47,347 nucleotides of DNA from Bifidobacterium breve (GCA_945865605.1 CAMBEL010000012.1:1-47347); one strand, 5' to 3'; positions 27,494 to 37,262 are shown, counted from the stretch's first letter. The notes: generated by a model from the sequence alone, not told the origin. Numbers and translations are program-made.

Positions 27494-28924
27494 GTGACTG
27501 ACGGTCACGACGAACAAAATTCAGACGAGTTTGGAGAGCAAGCGCCGGTCAGGCGCGGCGCGGCCGATGGCGTTCGTATTCTTGGCGCCGAAGAAGCGCA
27601 GGCGGTTCTAGACACGGGCGATGTATCTCCCCGCCTGGGCGAGTACGACACGCGGCACGGCGATGTTCCTGCGCGTCCAGATCCCGATATTCATCCCGCC
27701 GCGCGCTTTCCGCTCACAGACGATCAGGTCCCGAGTCAAGCAGCGTCATTGTTTGTGGAAATTGCAGCAACACCTGAGGTCGAAGGCGGGCCCGCAGCTC
27801 AGCTCCCTCATTGGACGGAACCTCCTACCGGCGAAATGCCGATCATCCTCATTGACGAGGCCGACGAAGACACAGACGACACGGTCATCATTGGTACGGC
27901 ACCGCGTTTCCGCACCGGCACGGCCGATTGGGCAGAGTCAGATTTTGAACCGATTGAGTCCCTTGCCGATGATGAACCAGCATTGGGGGCGCTAGGCGCT
28001 CCACCAGAAGATGACGACCGCGTGTTCGACAGAGAAGTGGCGGCGCGCAGGGGCGGCGGTTCTACCGGTAAGACTTCACGGCGCCCTAGCGCAGATGGCC
28101 ACGAGCCCCCCGGAACACAGGCCGACCTAACGACACGCGTGATCACAGGGGTAGGGCTTGCAGTACTTGTTCTTGTGTGTCTCTCGATGGGTCGCTCGGC
28201 GACGATGGTGCTCGTGACTGCCGTAGTAGGTGTTGCGGCGTTCGAGTTGTTCCAGGCGCTGCACCGCCGCGGCTTCCGGCCAGCGACGTTGATTGCGATC
28301 GTCGGCTGCCTTGTAGTGACGCCGATCGCATACAGCCGAGGCGAGTTCGCGTTCGGATTCACATTGGTGCTCGTTACGATCTTCACGCTGCTTTGGTATC
28401 TCTTCGAGGTGGTCAAGACGCGTCCGGTCGTCAATGTTGCGGCCACATTGTTTGGATTCGTATATGTCGGAATCCTTGGTGGCTATGCAGGACTGATGCT
28501 CGGTTATGAGCATGGTGTCGGGCTGATCTTGGGTGTTGGTATTTGCGTTGTTGGCTACGATGTAGTCGGTTACCTGGTTGGCTCGCAGTTCGGTCGCAGC
28601 CGCCTGGCTGCGGCTGTATCGCCGAACAAGACCGTCGAAGGTTTGGTCGGTGGTTGTACTGCGTCAATAGTTCTCGCGCTGTTGGTAGTGAATCGGATTA
28701 CGCCGTGGAACGACCTGGGCGATGCGCTTGCCCTCGGCGTGGCTATCGCGGTAGCGGCGCCATTCGGTGATTTGTGCGAATCGATGCTCAAGCGCGACCT
28801 GGGAATCAAGGACTTCGGATCTGTTCTTCCCGGTCACGGTGGCTTTCTCGATCGTTTTGACGCGTTGTTGTTCTGCCTGCCCGTTACCTATTACGTGGCG
28901 CGGGCTCTCGACGTAATCGGCTGA
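27494..28924 (+). CDS. cdsA: Phosphatidate cytidylyltransferase with a ~210-aa acidic, probably disordered N-terminal extension
   Basis: C-terminal VSPNKTVEGLVGG, FGDLCESMLKRDLGIKDFGSVLPGHGGFLDRFDALLF signature; multi-TM. Confidence 0.94.
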   Translation: MTDGHDEQNSDEFGEQAPVRRGAADGVRILGAEEAQAVLDTGDVSPRLGEYDTRHGDVPARPDPDIHPAARFPLTDDQVPSQAASLFVEIAATPEVEGGPAAQLPHWTEPPTGEMPIILIDEADEDTDDTVIIGTAPRFRTGTADWAESDFEPIESLADDEPALGALGAPPEDDDRVFDREVAARRGGGSTGKTSRRPSADGHEPPGTQADLTTRVITGVGLAVLVLVCLSMGRSATMVLVTAVVGVAAFELFQALHRRGFRPATLIAIVGCLVVTPIAYSRGEFAFGFTLVLVTIFTLLWYLFEVVKTRPVVNVAATLFGFVYVGILGGYAGLMLGYEHGVGLILGVGICVVGYDVVGYLVGSQFGRSRLAAAVSPNKTVEGLVGGCTASIVLALLVVNRITPWNDLGDALALGVAIAVAAPFGDLCESMLKRDLGIKDFGSVLPGHGGFLDRFDALLFCLPVTYYVARALDVIG

Positions 28925-28944
28925 TTACCTCCGGTGTCGGCACG

Positions 28945-30072
28945 ATGACAATGCAAAGCCGCCGCCGAACAGTTGTGTTGTTGGGCTCGACTGGTTCCAT
29001 TGGGACCCAGGCGATTGAGGTGATTCTTGCGCACTCCGACGAGTACGAAGTCGTTGGTCTTGCCGCAGGTCGCAACTCAGAATTGCTCATGCGCCAAGCG
29101 AAGCAACTCGGCGTGCCGGAAGGTCGTGCGCGGTTAGCCGATGGTGATCCGAGTGCTCTCGTGGAACTTGCGTCCTTGCCGGATGCCGACGTTGTCCTAA
29201 ACGCAGTGGTTGGATTCGCAGGGCTTCCAGCGACGATCGCTGCGCTCGAGAACGGCAAGAGGCTCGCACTCGCCAACAAGGAAAGTCTGATTGCCGGCGG
29301 GCCCGTAGTGGCTAAAGCGCGGGCGGCGGGCGGTGGTGAGATTGTGCCTGTCGATTCGGAACATTCGGCCATTTACCAAGTGATGCGGTCCGGTCGCCCA
29401 AGCGAGGTTTCCAAGATTGTGCTTACAGCGAGCGGAGGGCCCTTCCGCGGACGTTCGCGTGCGCAGCTTGCTGACGTGACCATTGCCGACGCGCTCGCGC
29501 ACCCAACGTGGAACATGGGACCAAAAATCACGGTCGACTCGTCGACATTGATGAACAAGGGCCTCGAAGTGATTGAGGCTCACGAGTTGTTCGGTGTCGG
29601 GTACGACGCGATTGAAGTGGTCGTGCACCCTCAGTCTGTTATTCACGGCATGGTCGAGTTTTGCGATGGCGCCACGGTGGCTCAGTTGTCTATGCCAGAC
29701 ATGCGGCTACCGATTGGGCTCGCATTGGGCGCGCCTGATCGTCTTGATCAGGCGTTTGGTCCAGTTGATTGGTCCACTCTTTCCGAGTTGACCTTTGAGC
29801 CACCCGATATGGATTCATTCCCATGTTTGTCCCTTGCCTATGCGGCAGGTCGAGAGGGCGGCGGAGCTCCTGCGGCGCTGTCGGGGGCGAATGAGGTAGC
29901 CGTAGAAGCCTTTTTGGACGGGCGCATCGCATGGACGGCTATTCCAGAGGTAGTGGACGAAGTACTTCAGATGGGAGTCGGGAACATCGATGACATTCCT
30001 GACGTTCTAGAGGTAGACAGGAGTGCGCGCGAGCGTGCCCGGGTCGCCGTCGACGCGAGGAGCTCTGGCTAG
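28945..30072 (+). CDS. dxr: 1-deoxy-D-xylulose 5-phosphate reductoisomerase
   Basis: VVLLGSTGSIGTQAIEV, ALANKESLIAGG, PVDSEHSAIYQ, LMNKGLEVIEAHELF. Confidence 0.97.
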   Translation: MTMQSRRRTVVLLGSTGSIGTQAIEVILAHSDEYEVVGLAAGRNSELLMRQAKQLGVPEGRARLADGDPSALVELASLPDADVVLNAVVGFAGLPATIAALENGKRLALANKESLIAGGPVVAKARAAGGGEIVPVDSEHSAIYQVMRSGRPSEVSKIVLTASGGPFRGRSRAQLADVTIADALAHPTWNMGPKITVDSSTLMNKGLEVIEAHELFGVGYDAIEVVVHPQSVIHGMVEFCDGATVAQLSMPDMRLPIGLALGAPDRLDQAFGPVDWSTLSELTFEPPDMDSFPCLSLAYAAGREGGGAPAALSGANEVAVEAFLDGRIAWTAIPEVVDEVLQMGVGNIDDIPDVLEVDRSARERARVAVDARSSG

Positions 30073-30075
30073 CTG

Positions 30076-31272
30076 ATGAAAGATCCCTTGGGCGATGCGC
30101 CACCGGTAGAAACTCGCAAGGCGGTGACGGGGATCCTGGTCGTCGTAGTTGCGCTTTTGTTGCTTGTGGTCGCTAGACCGTCGACGTGGGTGACGGTAGC
30201 GATTGTTGTCGGCCTGATTCTCACGATCATGTTGCACGAATGGGGGCACTACATCGCAGCGAAGAAAGCTGGGATGAAAGTCACCGAGTTCTTCCTGGGT
30301 TTCGGCCCGCGGATTTGGTCCTTCCGTCGCGGAGAAACTGAGTACGGCATCAAGGCCATACCGGCTGGTGGCTACGTACGCATCGTCGGCATGACGAACC
30401 TCGAAGATGTAGATCCAGAGGACGAGGCCCGTACCTACCGCCAATCGACGACACCTAAGAAGTTGATGGTGGTTCTGGCAGGAATCACCGTGAACTTGTT
30501 GATCGCACTCGTGCTTATTTACACAATCCTTGTAGTGCGTGGCCAGCAAGAACTGTCTACACAGATCGCTTACGTAGCGGCTGACTCACCTGCGCGAAGT
30601 GCCGGGCTGCACAAGGGTGACCAAATCGTGGCGATTGACGGTACCGAAGTACCCGACTGGGCAACGGTCGGCGAGCTGATACGACCGAGTGCCGGAACGC
30701 CCGTAGAAATTGTTGTTGACCGCGACGGCGAACAGGTCGCGATGGCGGTTACACCGCAGAAGATCGATGGCGAAGGCCGCATCGGTATTGGTGCGAAAGT
30801 TGTGAACACCCGCGTGTCACCGATTGCTGCAGTCCCCAAGTCGGCAGTTGTGATGTACGAGGGAACCGAACAAACGGTTCTTGCTCTCGGACGCATTTTT
30901 TCTCCGTCGGGGATCGAGAAGTACGGAAAGACCGTCACAAACTCAAAAGGTGGGTTCAGCGGTGATGAGCGGCCGCGGTCGATCATCGGGATAATCGCCG
31001 ATGGCGATGACATCGTGAACGGCGATTACGCGATCCTGCTGGCGCTGCTCGCTTCGATCAACGTCTTCCTCGCGCTCTTTAATGCGTTGCCGTTGCCTCC
31101 ACTAGACGGAGGCCATGCAGTGATTGCGGCATACGAAGGCATCGCGTCGAAGCTGTCCCGACGTCGGGTTCGGGTCGACTATCGCAAGGTGATGCCAGTT
31201 GCGGCGGTCGTAATGGTGTTCCTTTTGATGTTCGGACTCTCTGCGATGTACCTCGACGTAAAAGGCCTCTGA
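30076..31272 (+). CDS. rseP: M50 site-2 protease RseP/RIP family
   Basis: LTIMLHEWGHYIAAKKAG zinc motif, PDZ domain (AGLHKGDQIVAIDG), NALPLPPLDGGH. Confidence 0.95.
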   Translation: MKDPLGDAPPVETRKAVTGILVVVVALLLLVVARPSTWVTVAIVVGLILTIMLHEWGHYIAAKKAGMKVTEFFLGFGPRIWSFRRGETEYGIKAIPAGGYVRIVGMTNLEDVDPEDEARTYRQSTTPKKLMVVLAGITVNLLIALVLIYTILVVRGQQELSTQIAYVAADSPARSAGLHKGDQIVAIDGTEVPDWATVGELIRPSAGTPVEIVVDRDGEQVAMAVTPQKIDGEGRIGIGAKVVNTRVSPIAAVPKSAVVMYEGTEQTVLALGRIFSPSGIEKYGKTVTNSKGGFSGDERPRSIIGIIADGDDIVNGDYAILLALLASINVFLALFNALPLPPLDGGHAVIAAYEGIASKLSRRRVRVDYRKVMPVAAVVMVFLLMFGLSAMYLDVKGL

Positions 31273-31304
31273 GCCAGAAACGAACCGTGAGGTCTTGGCG
31301 GTCG

Positions 31305-31319
31305 TATCCTTGCGCCGTG
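31305..31319 (+). promoter_or_regulatory. Candidate -10 (TATCCT) with GTG start 6 nt downstream: possible leaderless ispG
   Basis: TATCCT 31305-31310, then tgcgcc, GTG at 31317. Confidence 0.4.
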
Positions 31320-32543
31320 GGTTTTGATCGACGAGTTACTCGACAGGTCCTAGTAGGGCGACCACCAGGGCCGAGCGTTGCTGTTGGCGGAACCGCTCCT
31401 ATATCTATCCAGTCGATGACGACAACGAAGACGGCCGATGTCGACGGCACGCTTGCGCAGATCTATGCGCTCGCCGGTGCGGGTTGCGACATCGTGCGTT
31501 GTACGTGCAACGACGAGGCTGCCGCTACAGGCCTTGCGCAGATCGTTCCGCGCTCGCCCGTTCCGATCATCGCCGACATCCATTTTCAACACAAGCTCGC
31601 GCTGGCGGCAATGGAGGCCGGGGTGCACGGGCTGCGGCTGAACCCTGGCAACATCCGTAAGCCAGCCGACATCAAGGCCGTGGCTTCCGAGGCCAAGGAC
31701 CGCGGCATCCCAATTCGCATCGGAGTAAATGCAGGGAGTCTCGATCCTGAAATCGCAGAGCTTCACGGAGGCGCGACGCCCGAAGCGTTGGTTGCGTCTG
31801 CGCAACGCGAACTCGCGTACTTCGCAGAGATCGGTTTCGACGATGTAAAGATTTCGGTGAAGGCCAGCAATGTCGCGCTGATGATTGACTCCTACCGATT
31901 GCTTTCTGAAACGGTCGACCATCCACTACATCTCGGCGTGACTGAAGCGGGCCCACCGCCGGCCGGGCTGATCAAGTCCACCGCGGGCATTGCGACATTG
32001 CTCTCCGAGGGAATCGGCGACACAATTCGCTATTCACTCACAGCGGACCCAGTCGAAGAAGCCCGCGCGGGGAGAACCTTGCTCGAATCTCTCGGTCTAC
32101 GTGAACGTAAGGGCCTAGACCTAATCGCGTGTCCAAGTTGCGGCCGCGCCGAAGTTGATGTGATTAAGGTCGCAAATGCCGCCATGGAAGCACTCGAGAA
32201 GCGCAACATTCCGCTGCAGGTAGCAGTTATGGGATGCGTAGTGAATGGTCCTGGCGAAGCGCGTGAGGCAGATCTAGGAATCGCCGCCGGTCGCGGTAAG
32301 GGACACTTGTTCGTCAAGGGCCATGTTGTACGCGTTGTGCCAGAGGCGGACATGGTCGAAGCGCTGGTCGCCGAAGCCGAGCGCATTATGGAAGAAGGTA
32401 TTGAGGCTGTGATCGCGTCTGCCGATGCAGGTGCGGCAGCTGAAGCCGAAGCGACGCGAGTCGAGTTGCTTGCGACTCAGGGAGCCGATGTCAATCGCGT
32501 CGAAGAGCACCTTGAGCGGATCCAAGAGATAACCAAGAACTGA
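31317..32543 (+). CDS. ispG: 4-hydroxy-3-methylbut-2-en-1-yl diphosphate synthase (flavodoxin)
   Basis: ISIQSMTTTKTADVDGTLAQIYALAGAGCDIVRCT, ADIHFQHKLALAAMEAGVHGLRLNPGNI, ACPSCGRAEVDV, GCVVNGPGEAREADLG. Confidence 0.96.
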   Translation: MGFDRRVTRQVLVGRPPGPSVAVGGTAPISIQSMTTTKTADVDGTLAQIYALAGAGCDIVRCTCNDEAAATGLAQIVPRSPVPIIADIHFQHKLALAAMEAGVHGLRLNPGNIRKPADIKAVASEAKDRGIPIRIGVNAGSLDPEIAELHGGATPEALVASAQRELAYFAEIGFDDVKISVKASNVALMIDSYRLLSETVDHPLHLGVTEAGPPPAGLIKSTAGIATLLSEGIGDTIRYSLTADPVEEARAGRTLLESLGLRERKGLDLIACPSCGRAEVDVIKVANAAMEALEKRNIPLQVAVMGCVVNGPGEAREADLGIAAGRGKGHLFVKGHVVRVVPEADMVEALVAEAERIMEEGIEAVIASADAGAAAEAEATRVELLATQGADVNRVEEHLERIQEITKN

Positions 32544-32608
32544 CCAACCCCCAACCCCCGAGCGTTTGTCGGAGAATGCACCGTGGCGGTGGGTGAATTT
32601 AAGGGGTG

Positions 32609-33427
32609 TTAGCCGCGGGCCAGGTCCCAGTCTCTTCGCTTGGCGCTCAAGCCGGTCTTTCTTGCTTCGTGCAGGCGTTCGCGTCGCAGTGCATCGATGA
32701 CTGGGTCCTCTAGGGATGTCAACGCATCTTCACCTAGGACCCATCCGAGCAATAGATCAGCGAGCGCCGGGTTGCGGGGCAGCACGGGTCCATGGAGATA
32801 CGTCCCGACGACCCGTGTTGCGAGGATTCCGTCGACAGCCAACCCTTCGTCACCGGCGCTGTTTCCGGCGCTGTTTCCGGCGCCGTTTCCACTCCCGTTG
32901 CCGTGACCCACTTCGACTGTTCCCAACGGCGACACTCCAGATCCCAGCCGTGTGCGTCCACCGTGGTTCTCGAATCCTGTCAATGTTGGTAAACCGAGAG
33001 ACGCATCAGGACTCACGATCAATTCCCCGATGCAACGGGCATCCCCAGCACGTGTATCTAAATCGCACAATCCGAGCCCATCGAGTACTTCGCCATCGCG
33101 CGCTTCGTAACTGCCGCCTAGAAGTTGAAAGCCCGCGCACACTGCCAAGATGACGGCACCGTTCCCTAGTGCACGATCGATTGCTGCTCGCGAGGCGCGC
33201 AATCCCGCTGAAGCCATCACCTGCGCGTCATCCTCGCCGCCGCCCAACAAATACACATCGAGCGAGTCGGGGAGTGCAGTTCCAGCTGCGATATCGACAA
33301 TCTCAGCGTCTATCCCGCGCCGAATACATCGCTGTTCGAGTACCAGAGCGTTACCGCGGTCGCCATACGTACCGAGCAAGTCCGGGAACACGAGCCCGAT
33401 GCGAATTGCCGAAGTGCGGCTCACCAC
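32609..33427 (-). CDS. gatD: Type 1 glutamine amidotransferase, GatD-like (lipid II isoglutaminyl synthase glutaminase subunit)
   Basis: IGLVFPDLLGTYGDRGNALVLEQR, GGGEDDAQ, AVCAGFQLLG nucleophile, GTYLHGPVLPRNP; adjacent to murT. Confidence 0.9.
   Translation of the reverse strand: MVSRTSAIRIGLVFPDLLGTYGDRGNALVLEQRCIRRGIDAEIVDIAAGTALPDSLDVYLLGGGEDDAQVMASAGLRASRAAIDRALGNGAVILAVCAGFQLLGGSYEARDGEVLDGLGLCDLDTRAGDARCIGELIVSPDASLGLPTLTGFENHGGRTRLGSGVSPLGTVEVGHGNGSGNGAGNSAGNSAGDEGLAVDGILATRVVGTYLHGPVLPRNPALADLLLGWVLGEDALTSLEDPVIDALRRERLHEARKTGLSAKRRDWDLARG
32855..32902 (+). repeat. 12-bp tandem repeat (GGCGCTGTTTCC) ~3-4 units within gatD
   Basis: ggcgctgtttcc x2, ggcgccgtttcc, then degenerate actcccgttgcc; encodes GNGSGNGAGNSAGNSAG linker. 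Confidence 0.88.
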
Positions 33428-34689
33428 GACTTCCTCGTCAGATGGGTGAACTGTGTGTACGACGCGATGATCGCTACGTCACCCGGTAACGAGACTGCTG
33501 CACTCAAAGGGTCGCGGTCGATGATGTGATCTACACCGCCGTACGAGAGTCGGACCGCTACATCCAATGCGCGCTCGCCGCTCGCCGCTACGTCTCTGCC
33601 CGCTAACAGTTCGTACGGCACGTCATACAGCCAGGACGGATCACGTCCATCCGCTAGATGTGCGTTAACTGCAAGTACGACAGATGTGTCGCTAGCCGCT
33701 AACCACCGCAGCACCTCTGTCCAGCCTGCAGGGTTTTTTGCTAGCAGCACCTTTGCGTCTCTGCCATCTGCAAGTCGATGTGTTGAGAAGCGGCCAGACA
33801 CCATCTCGAGGTCGCTCATCCCATCCGCTGCTTGCTGAGGTGAGATGTCGAAGTGAGCGGCAACCGCAGTTAGCGCGAGCGCAGCGTTCATCTTGTTCCA
33901 GGCTCCCGGCAAAGCGAGTTGCAGCTCTATGCGTTCGAACGGGGTAATCAAGCCATCTCCGTCGAGTCGGTAGGCCGCGTCGGGTTGGCTGAATTGACAC
34001 TCCGGACACGAGTAAGAGTCGACCGACCAATCAAGGAGAGCAGAGCAACTTGGGCAAGTTGCTGCGTCCTGCCTCCAGGGCGCGCCGAGCGCCACCCAAG
34101 TGATGTTGTGCGCGGGCGCGACAGCCCAGGCGATGTTCGGATCCGATGCGTTGGCCACAACTGGAATAGATGGGTTCGCTTCGCATACAGCGCGCCACTT
34201 CTTCGCGATCGAGCGCACTTCGCCGAACCGATCCAACTGGTCGCGGCTCAGGTTGCCGAGCACCAACAGTTCCGTAGGCACTTGGTCGACGACATAAGGA
34301 ACCCAACGCTCGTCTACTTCGAGAATCGCGAGACGCGTTTCAGGCGAGCGCCCTAGTGCTGCAGCGATACCCGCGGGCATATTGGCCCCTGTGCGATTGC
34401 TGGCTACCTCAGCGCCAATGCTGCGCAACGCTTCGGCCATGAGACGTGTCGTAGTTGTCTTACCGTTCGTTGCAGACACGAGCACGTTGCGACGACCGGC
34501 TCCAACGATTTCTAAAATTTTGGGCGCAAGTGCGAGCATCACGCGACCACTTATTTGGGTTCCGGCGCCGCGGCCGGCAACTCGAGAAGCCCACCCCGCA
34601 GCACGTCCAGCAGCCAATGCGATTCGGACGCGGGCGCTCAAAGAACTTCCGTTTGCGGAACCGGGAGAGACATCGCTAACCGTGCTCAT
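33421..34689 (-). CDS. murT: Mur ligase family protein MurT (lipid II isoglutaminyl synthase subunit)
   Basis: VSATNGKTTTTRLMAEAL P-loop, CPSCSALLDWSVDSYSCPECQF zinc ribbon insert, DUF1727-like C-terminus; overlaps gatD. Confidence 0.92.
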   Translation of the reverse strand: MSTVSDVSPGSANGSSLSARVRIALAAGRAAGWASRVAGRGAGTQISGRVMLALAPKILEIVGAGRRNVLVSATNGKTTTTRLMAEALRSIGAEVASNRTGANMPAGIAAALGRSPETRLAILEVDERWVPYVVDQVPTELLVLGNLSRDQLDRFGEVRSIAKKWRAVCEANPSIPVVANASDPNIAWAVAPAHNITWVALGAPWRQDAATCPSCSALLDWSVDSYSCPECQFSQPDAAYRLDGDGLITPFERIELQLALPGAWNKMNAALALTAVAAHFDISPQQAADGMSDLEMVSGRFSTHRLADGRDAKVLLAKNPAGWTEVLRWLAASDTSVVLAVNAHLADGRDPSWLYDVPYELLAGRDVAASGERALDVAVRLSYGGVDHIIDRDPLSAAVSLPGDVAIIASYTQFTHLTRKSW

Positions 34690-34714
34690 CGCGACATGAT
34701 GCCACCGCGATTGA

Positions 34715-35431
34715 CTAGTGGAGGCCGCACTCGGTCTTGTCGCTGTCTGCCCAACGCCCCGACCGCGATTGCTCGCCTTCTTCCACTGGACGCGTGCAGG
34801 GCCAGCAGCCGATGGACGGGTAGCCGCGCCCGGTCAGTGGGTGTAACGGCAGATCATGGTCGTGCACATATCCGGTCACATCGGATTCAGTCCAGGCCGC
34901 AAGCGGGTTGACCTTTACTAGACCTCTAGTCAGGTCATACGAGATGAGAGGTGCACCGGCTCGTCCTGCACTGTCGTCGCGCCGCAGACCTGTCATCCAA
35001 GCAGCCTTACCTTCTAATGCACGAGCAAGCGGTTCTACTTTGCGCACGCGACAACAAGCATCGGGATCGTTATGCCAAAGGTCATCGGGCTGAGTTTCAG
35101 GAGTGGTGACATTGAGGTTCAAGCCATACCGTTCGCGTACCTGTTCGACGTACCAGAGTGTCTCTGCGAAGTGATATTGCGTGTCGAGAAACACAACCTC
35201 GACATTGGGGACCGTCTTGTACACGATGTCGATCAGCACGCAATCCTGAAACGATGCGGCGATGACAAGGTCTTCTCCGAATCTGTCATAGGCCCACGCG
35301 ACCAATGCCGATGCAGGTCGCGACTCGAAGGTTCGCGATACGGCGGTTATCTCCGCAAGGTCGGGGATGTTCCGCGCGGCAAGTTCCTCGCCGGTCTCCG
35401 GCGCGATGTCGGTTGGAATCACGTCGCGCAC
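34715..35431 (-). CDS. cysH: Phosphoadenylyl/adenylyl-sulfate reductase with Fe-S (APS-reductase-type) cysteines
   Basis: SFQDCVLIDIVYKTVPNVEVVFLDTQYHFAET, DACCRVRKVEPL, GCWPCTRPVEEGEQSRSGRWADSDKTECGLH. Confidence 0.94.
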   Translation of the reverse strand: MRDVIPTDIAPETGEELAARNIPDLAEITAVSRTFESRPASALVAWAYDRFGEDLVIAASFQDCVLIDIVYKTVPNVEVVFLDTQYHFAETLWYVEQVRERYGLNLNVTTPETQPDDLWHNDPDACCRVRKVEPLARALEGKAAWMTGLRRDDSAGRAGAPLISYDLTRGLVKVNPLAAWTESDVTGYVHDHDLPLHPLTGRGYPSIGCWPCTRPVEEGEQSRSGRWADSDKTECGLH

Positions 35432-37200
35432 TCGCTTTCGCCAACTTGGCTCACGTAAGGGCCGGTCTCGTCGAAGTCGACGTAGAAATCGGGTCCCAAT
35501 TCAGGCGTTGGAAACTCATCGAGTTCCGCAAGTGTCGTGCCGACCGCTGCTGCGCCACCTGCGCGGGCCAGCCAGTCAGAGAACGTGTCGCCAGCTTGAC
35601 GCTCATTCGCGAAACGACCGACGACTCGCACAACGGCTTCGGATGCAGTTCGGGCAGGCACCTTTGTCGCCTTCTGTCCGAACGTAACTTCCATTTCGCC
35701 TATCGATCCGCCCAGAAGCATCTGGTAACCGGGAGCCGAACGGCCATGTGCACGGCGTTCGAAGCCCATGAATCCAATGTCGGCGATGTGGTGCTGGCCA
35801 CACGAGTTCGTGCAACCCGAAATGTTTATCCGTACCCCACCCACCTCGGCGAGACCAGCTTCTTCGAGAGCGCGGTCGATGTCCGAAGCGAGGCCGCGGC
35901 TTTGGGTCACAGCAAGGTTGCAAGTATCGGCGCCGGGGCAAGCCACAACGTCGCGTGCGAGTTCTGCTCCGGCTCTGTGCATATCGGCAACTTCAAGTGC
36001 GGGGTGCAACTCTGCAAGTTGTTCCTCGGTGAGACCGCGAAGCACAAAGTTTTGACGGTTAGTGATGCGTATATCCGCACCGAAGTCGCGTTGGATGTCG
36101 GCAAGTTTGCGAAACTGGTCCGCTGTGATGTCGCCAAGACGTGCGTGTGCATACGCGCTAACTGTTCCGTTAGCACGACCGCGCACAACGTTCGTTAGAT
36201 CCCATCGGCGGAAGTCATTGAGCCCTGTGATCTCTACCGGCACTCCGCCATCTGCGGCAACGCTCGTTCCGACTCCGGCAGGACTATCGCCGTTGTCGAG
36301 AACGGCCCTAGGTACGCCACCTGGGTATGTCGCCGATGCACGAAGGAACTTGCGCTCTTTGAAGATCCGTTCGCGCAGTTCTTCGATGCCCATTGTGTCG
36401 ACGAGCCACTTCATGCGCGCGCGCAACTTGTTGTCACGGTTGCCGTAGTGGTCGAACGTACGGAGTATCGCTTCGATGGAGGGGAGTAGGTCTTCTCGCG
36501 CTGTAAAATCTTCTAGCGCCTGGGCAGGGTGTGGTGTTGCGCCCAATCCGCCAGCCATAACGATCTTGAAACCAGCCTCGGTGGAGCCATCAGGAAGGGG
36601 ACGGTTTACGGCGATTACTCCAACGTCGTTGAACATCGCTTGGCCGCAGTCGGTCGCGCAACCAGAGAAGTTGATCTTGAACTTACGCGGCATGCGTTGT
36701 GCGATTGGATTGCGAAGGAACAGGTCAGTGGTCGCTTGAGCCCACGATGTGATGTCAAGTACTTCGTATGGGCACGCGCCTGCGAGATGGCAACCAGCGA
36801 CATTTCGAACGGTGTCTCCGCATGCCTCGCGACTTGTGAGCCCGACCGCTGCGAGCAAACGAAGTAGCTCGGGAGTATCACGCAGTTCTACAAAGTGGAA
36901 CTGAACATTCTGGCGAGTGGTGAGGTGACCCCAGCCGCGTGAATACAACTCGGAAATTGACCCAAGAGTCTCGAGTTGTTCTGGAGTGACGCGGCCGTAA
37001 GGGATCTTGACCCGCACCATTTGGTTGGTGCCGCCCTGGCGTTGTCCGTAGATTCCCTGGTTGAGACGCGTGACCCTGAATACATCTTCGGGAAGATCGC
37101 CTGCCAGGTATTCCTCGATAGCGGTCTCGAAACGTTCGATCTCTTCTGCGACCTCGCGCGGCAGGGGCCGGGCTCTGAGTTCTTCGAGGTTGATGGCCAT
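35419..37200 (-). CDS. Assimilatory sulfite (or nitrite) reductase, ferredoxin-type
   Basis: GHLTTRQNVQFHFVEL, TVRNVAGCHLAGACPYE, INFSGCATDC, ACPGADTCNLAVTQSRG, INISGCTNSCGQHHIADIGFMG; 13-bp overlap with cysH suggests sulfite reductase. Confidence 0.92.
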   Translation of the reverse strand: MAINLEELRARPLPREVAEEIERFETAIEEYLAGDLPEDVFRVTRLNQGIYGQRQGGTNQMVRVKIPYGRVTPEQLETLGSISELYSRGWGHLTTRQNVQFHFVELRDTPELLRLLAAVGLTSREACGDTVRNVAGCHLAGACPYEVLDITSWAQATTDLFLRNPIAQRMPRKFKINFSGCATDCGQAMFNDVGVIAVNRPLPDGSTEAGFKIVMAGGLGATPHPAQALEDFTAREDLLPSIEAILRTFDHYGNRDNKLRARMKWLVDTMGIEELRERIFKERKFLRASATYPGGVPRAVLDNGDSPAGVGTSVAADGGVPVEITGLNDFRRWDLTNVVRGRANGTVSAYAHARLGDITADQFRKLADIQRDFGADIRITNRQNFVLRGLTEEQLAELHPALEVADMHRAGAELARDVVACPGADTCNLAVTQSRGLASDIDRALEEAGLAEVGGVRINISGCTNSCGQHHIADIGFMGFERRAHGRSAPGYQMLLGGSIGEMEVTFGQKATKVPARTASEAVVRVVGRFANERQAGDTFSDWLARAGGAAAVGTTLAELDEFPTPELGPDFYVDFDETGPYVSQVGESECAT

Positions 37201-37262
37201 AAAAATGCCTTCCAGTTTCGGGTACTAACTCCGAGAACCGGACCGGCTGCTTCGCCGCTACG

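Noticed and set aside
32544-32608. Terminator between convergent ispG and gatD
   Set aside because: Only a weak 5-bp stem (CACCG/CGGTG) and C-rich direct repeats; insufficient support
35305-36198. 297-aa + strand ORF opposite cysH/sulfite reductase
   Set aside because: Shadow ORF of the conserved minus-strand genes
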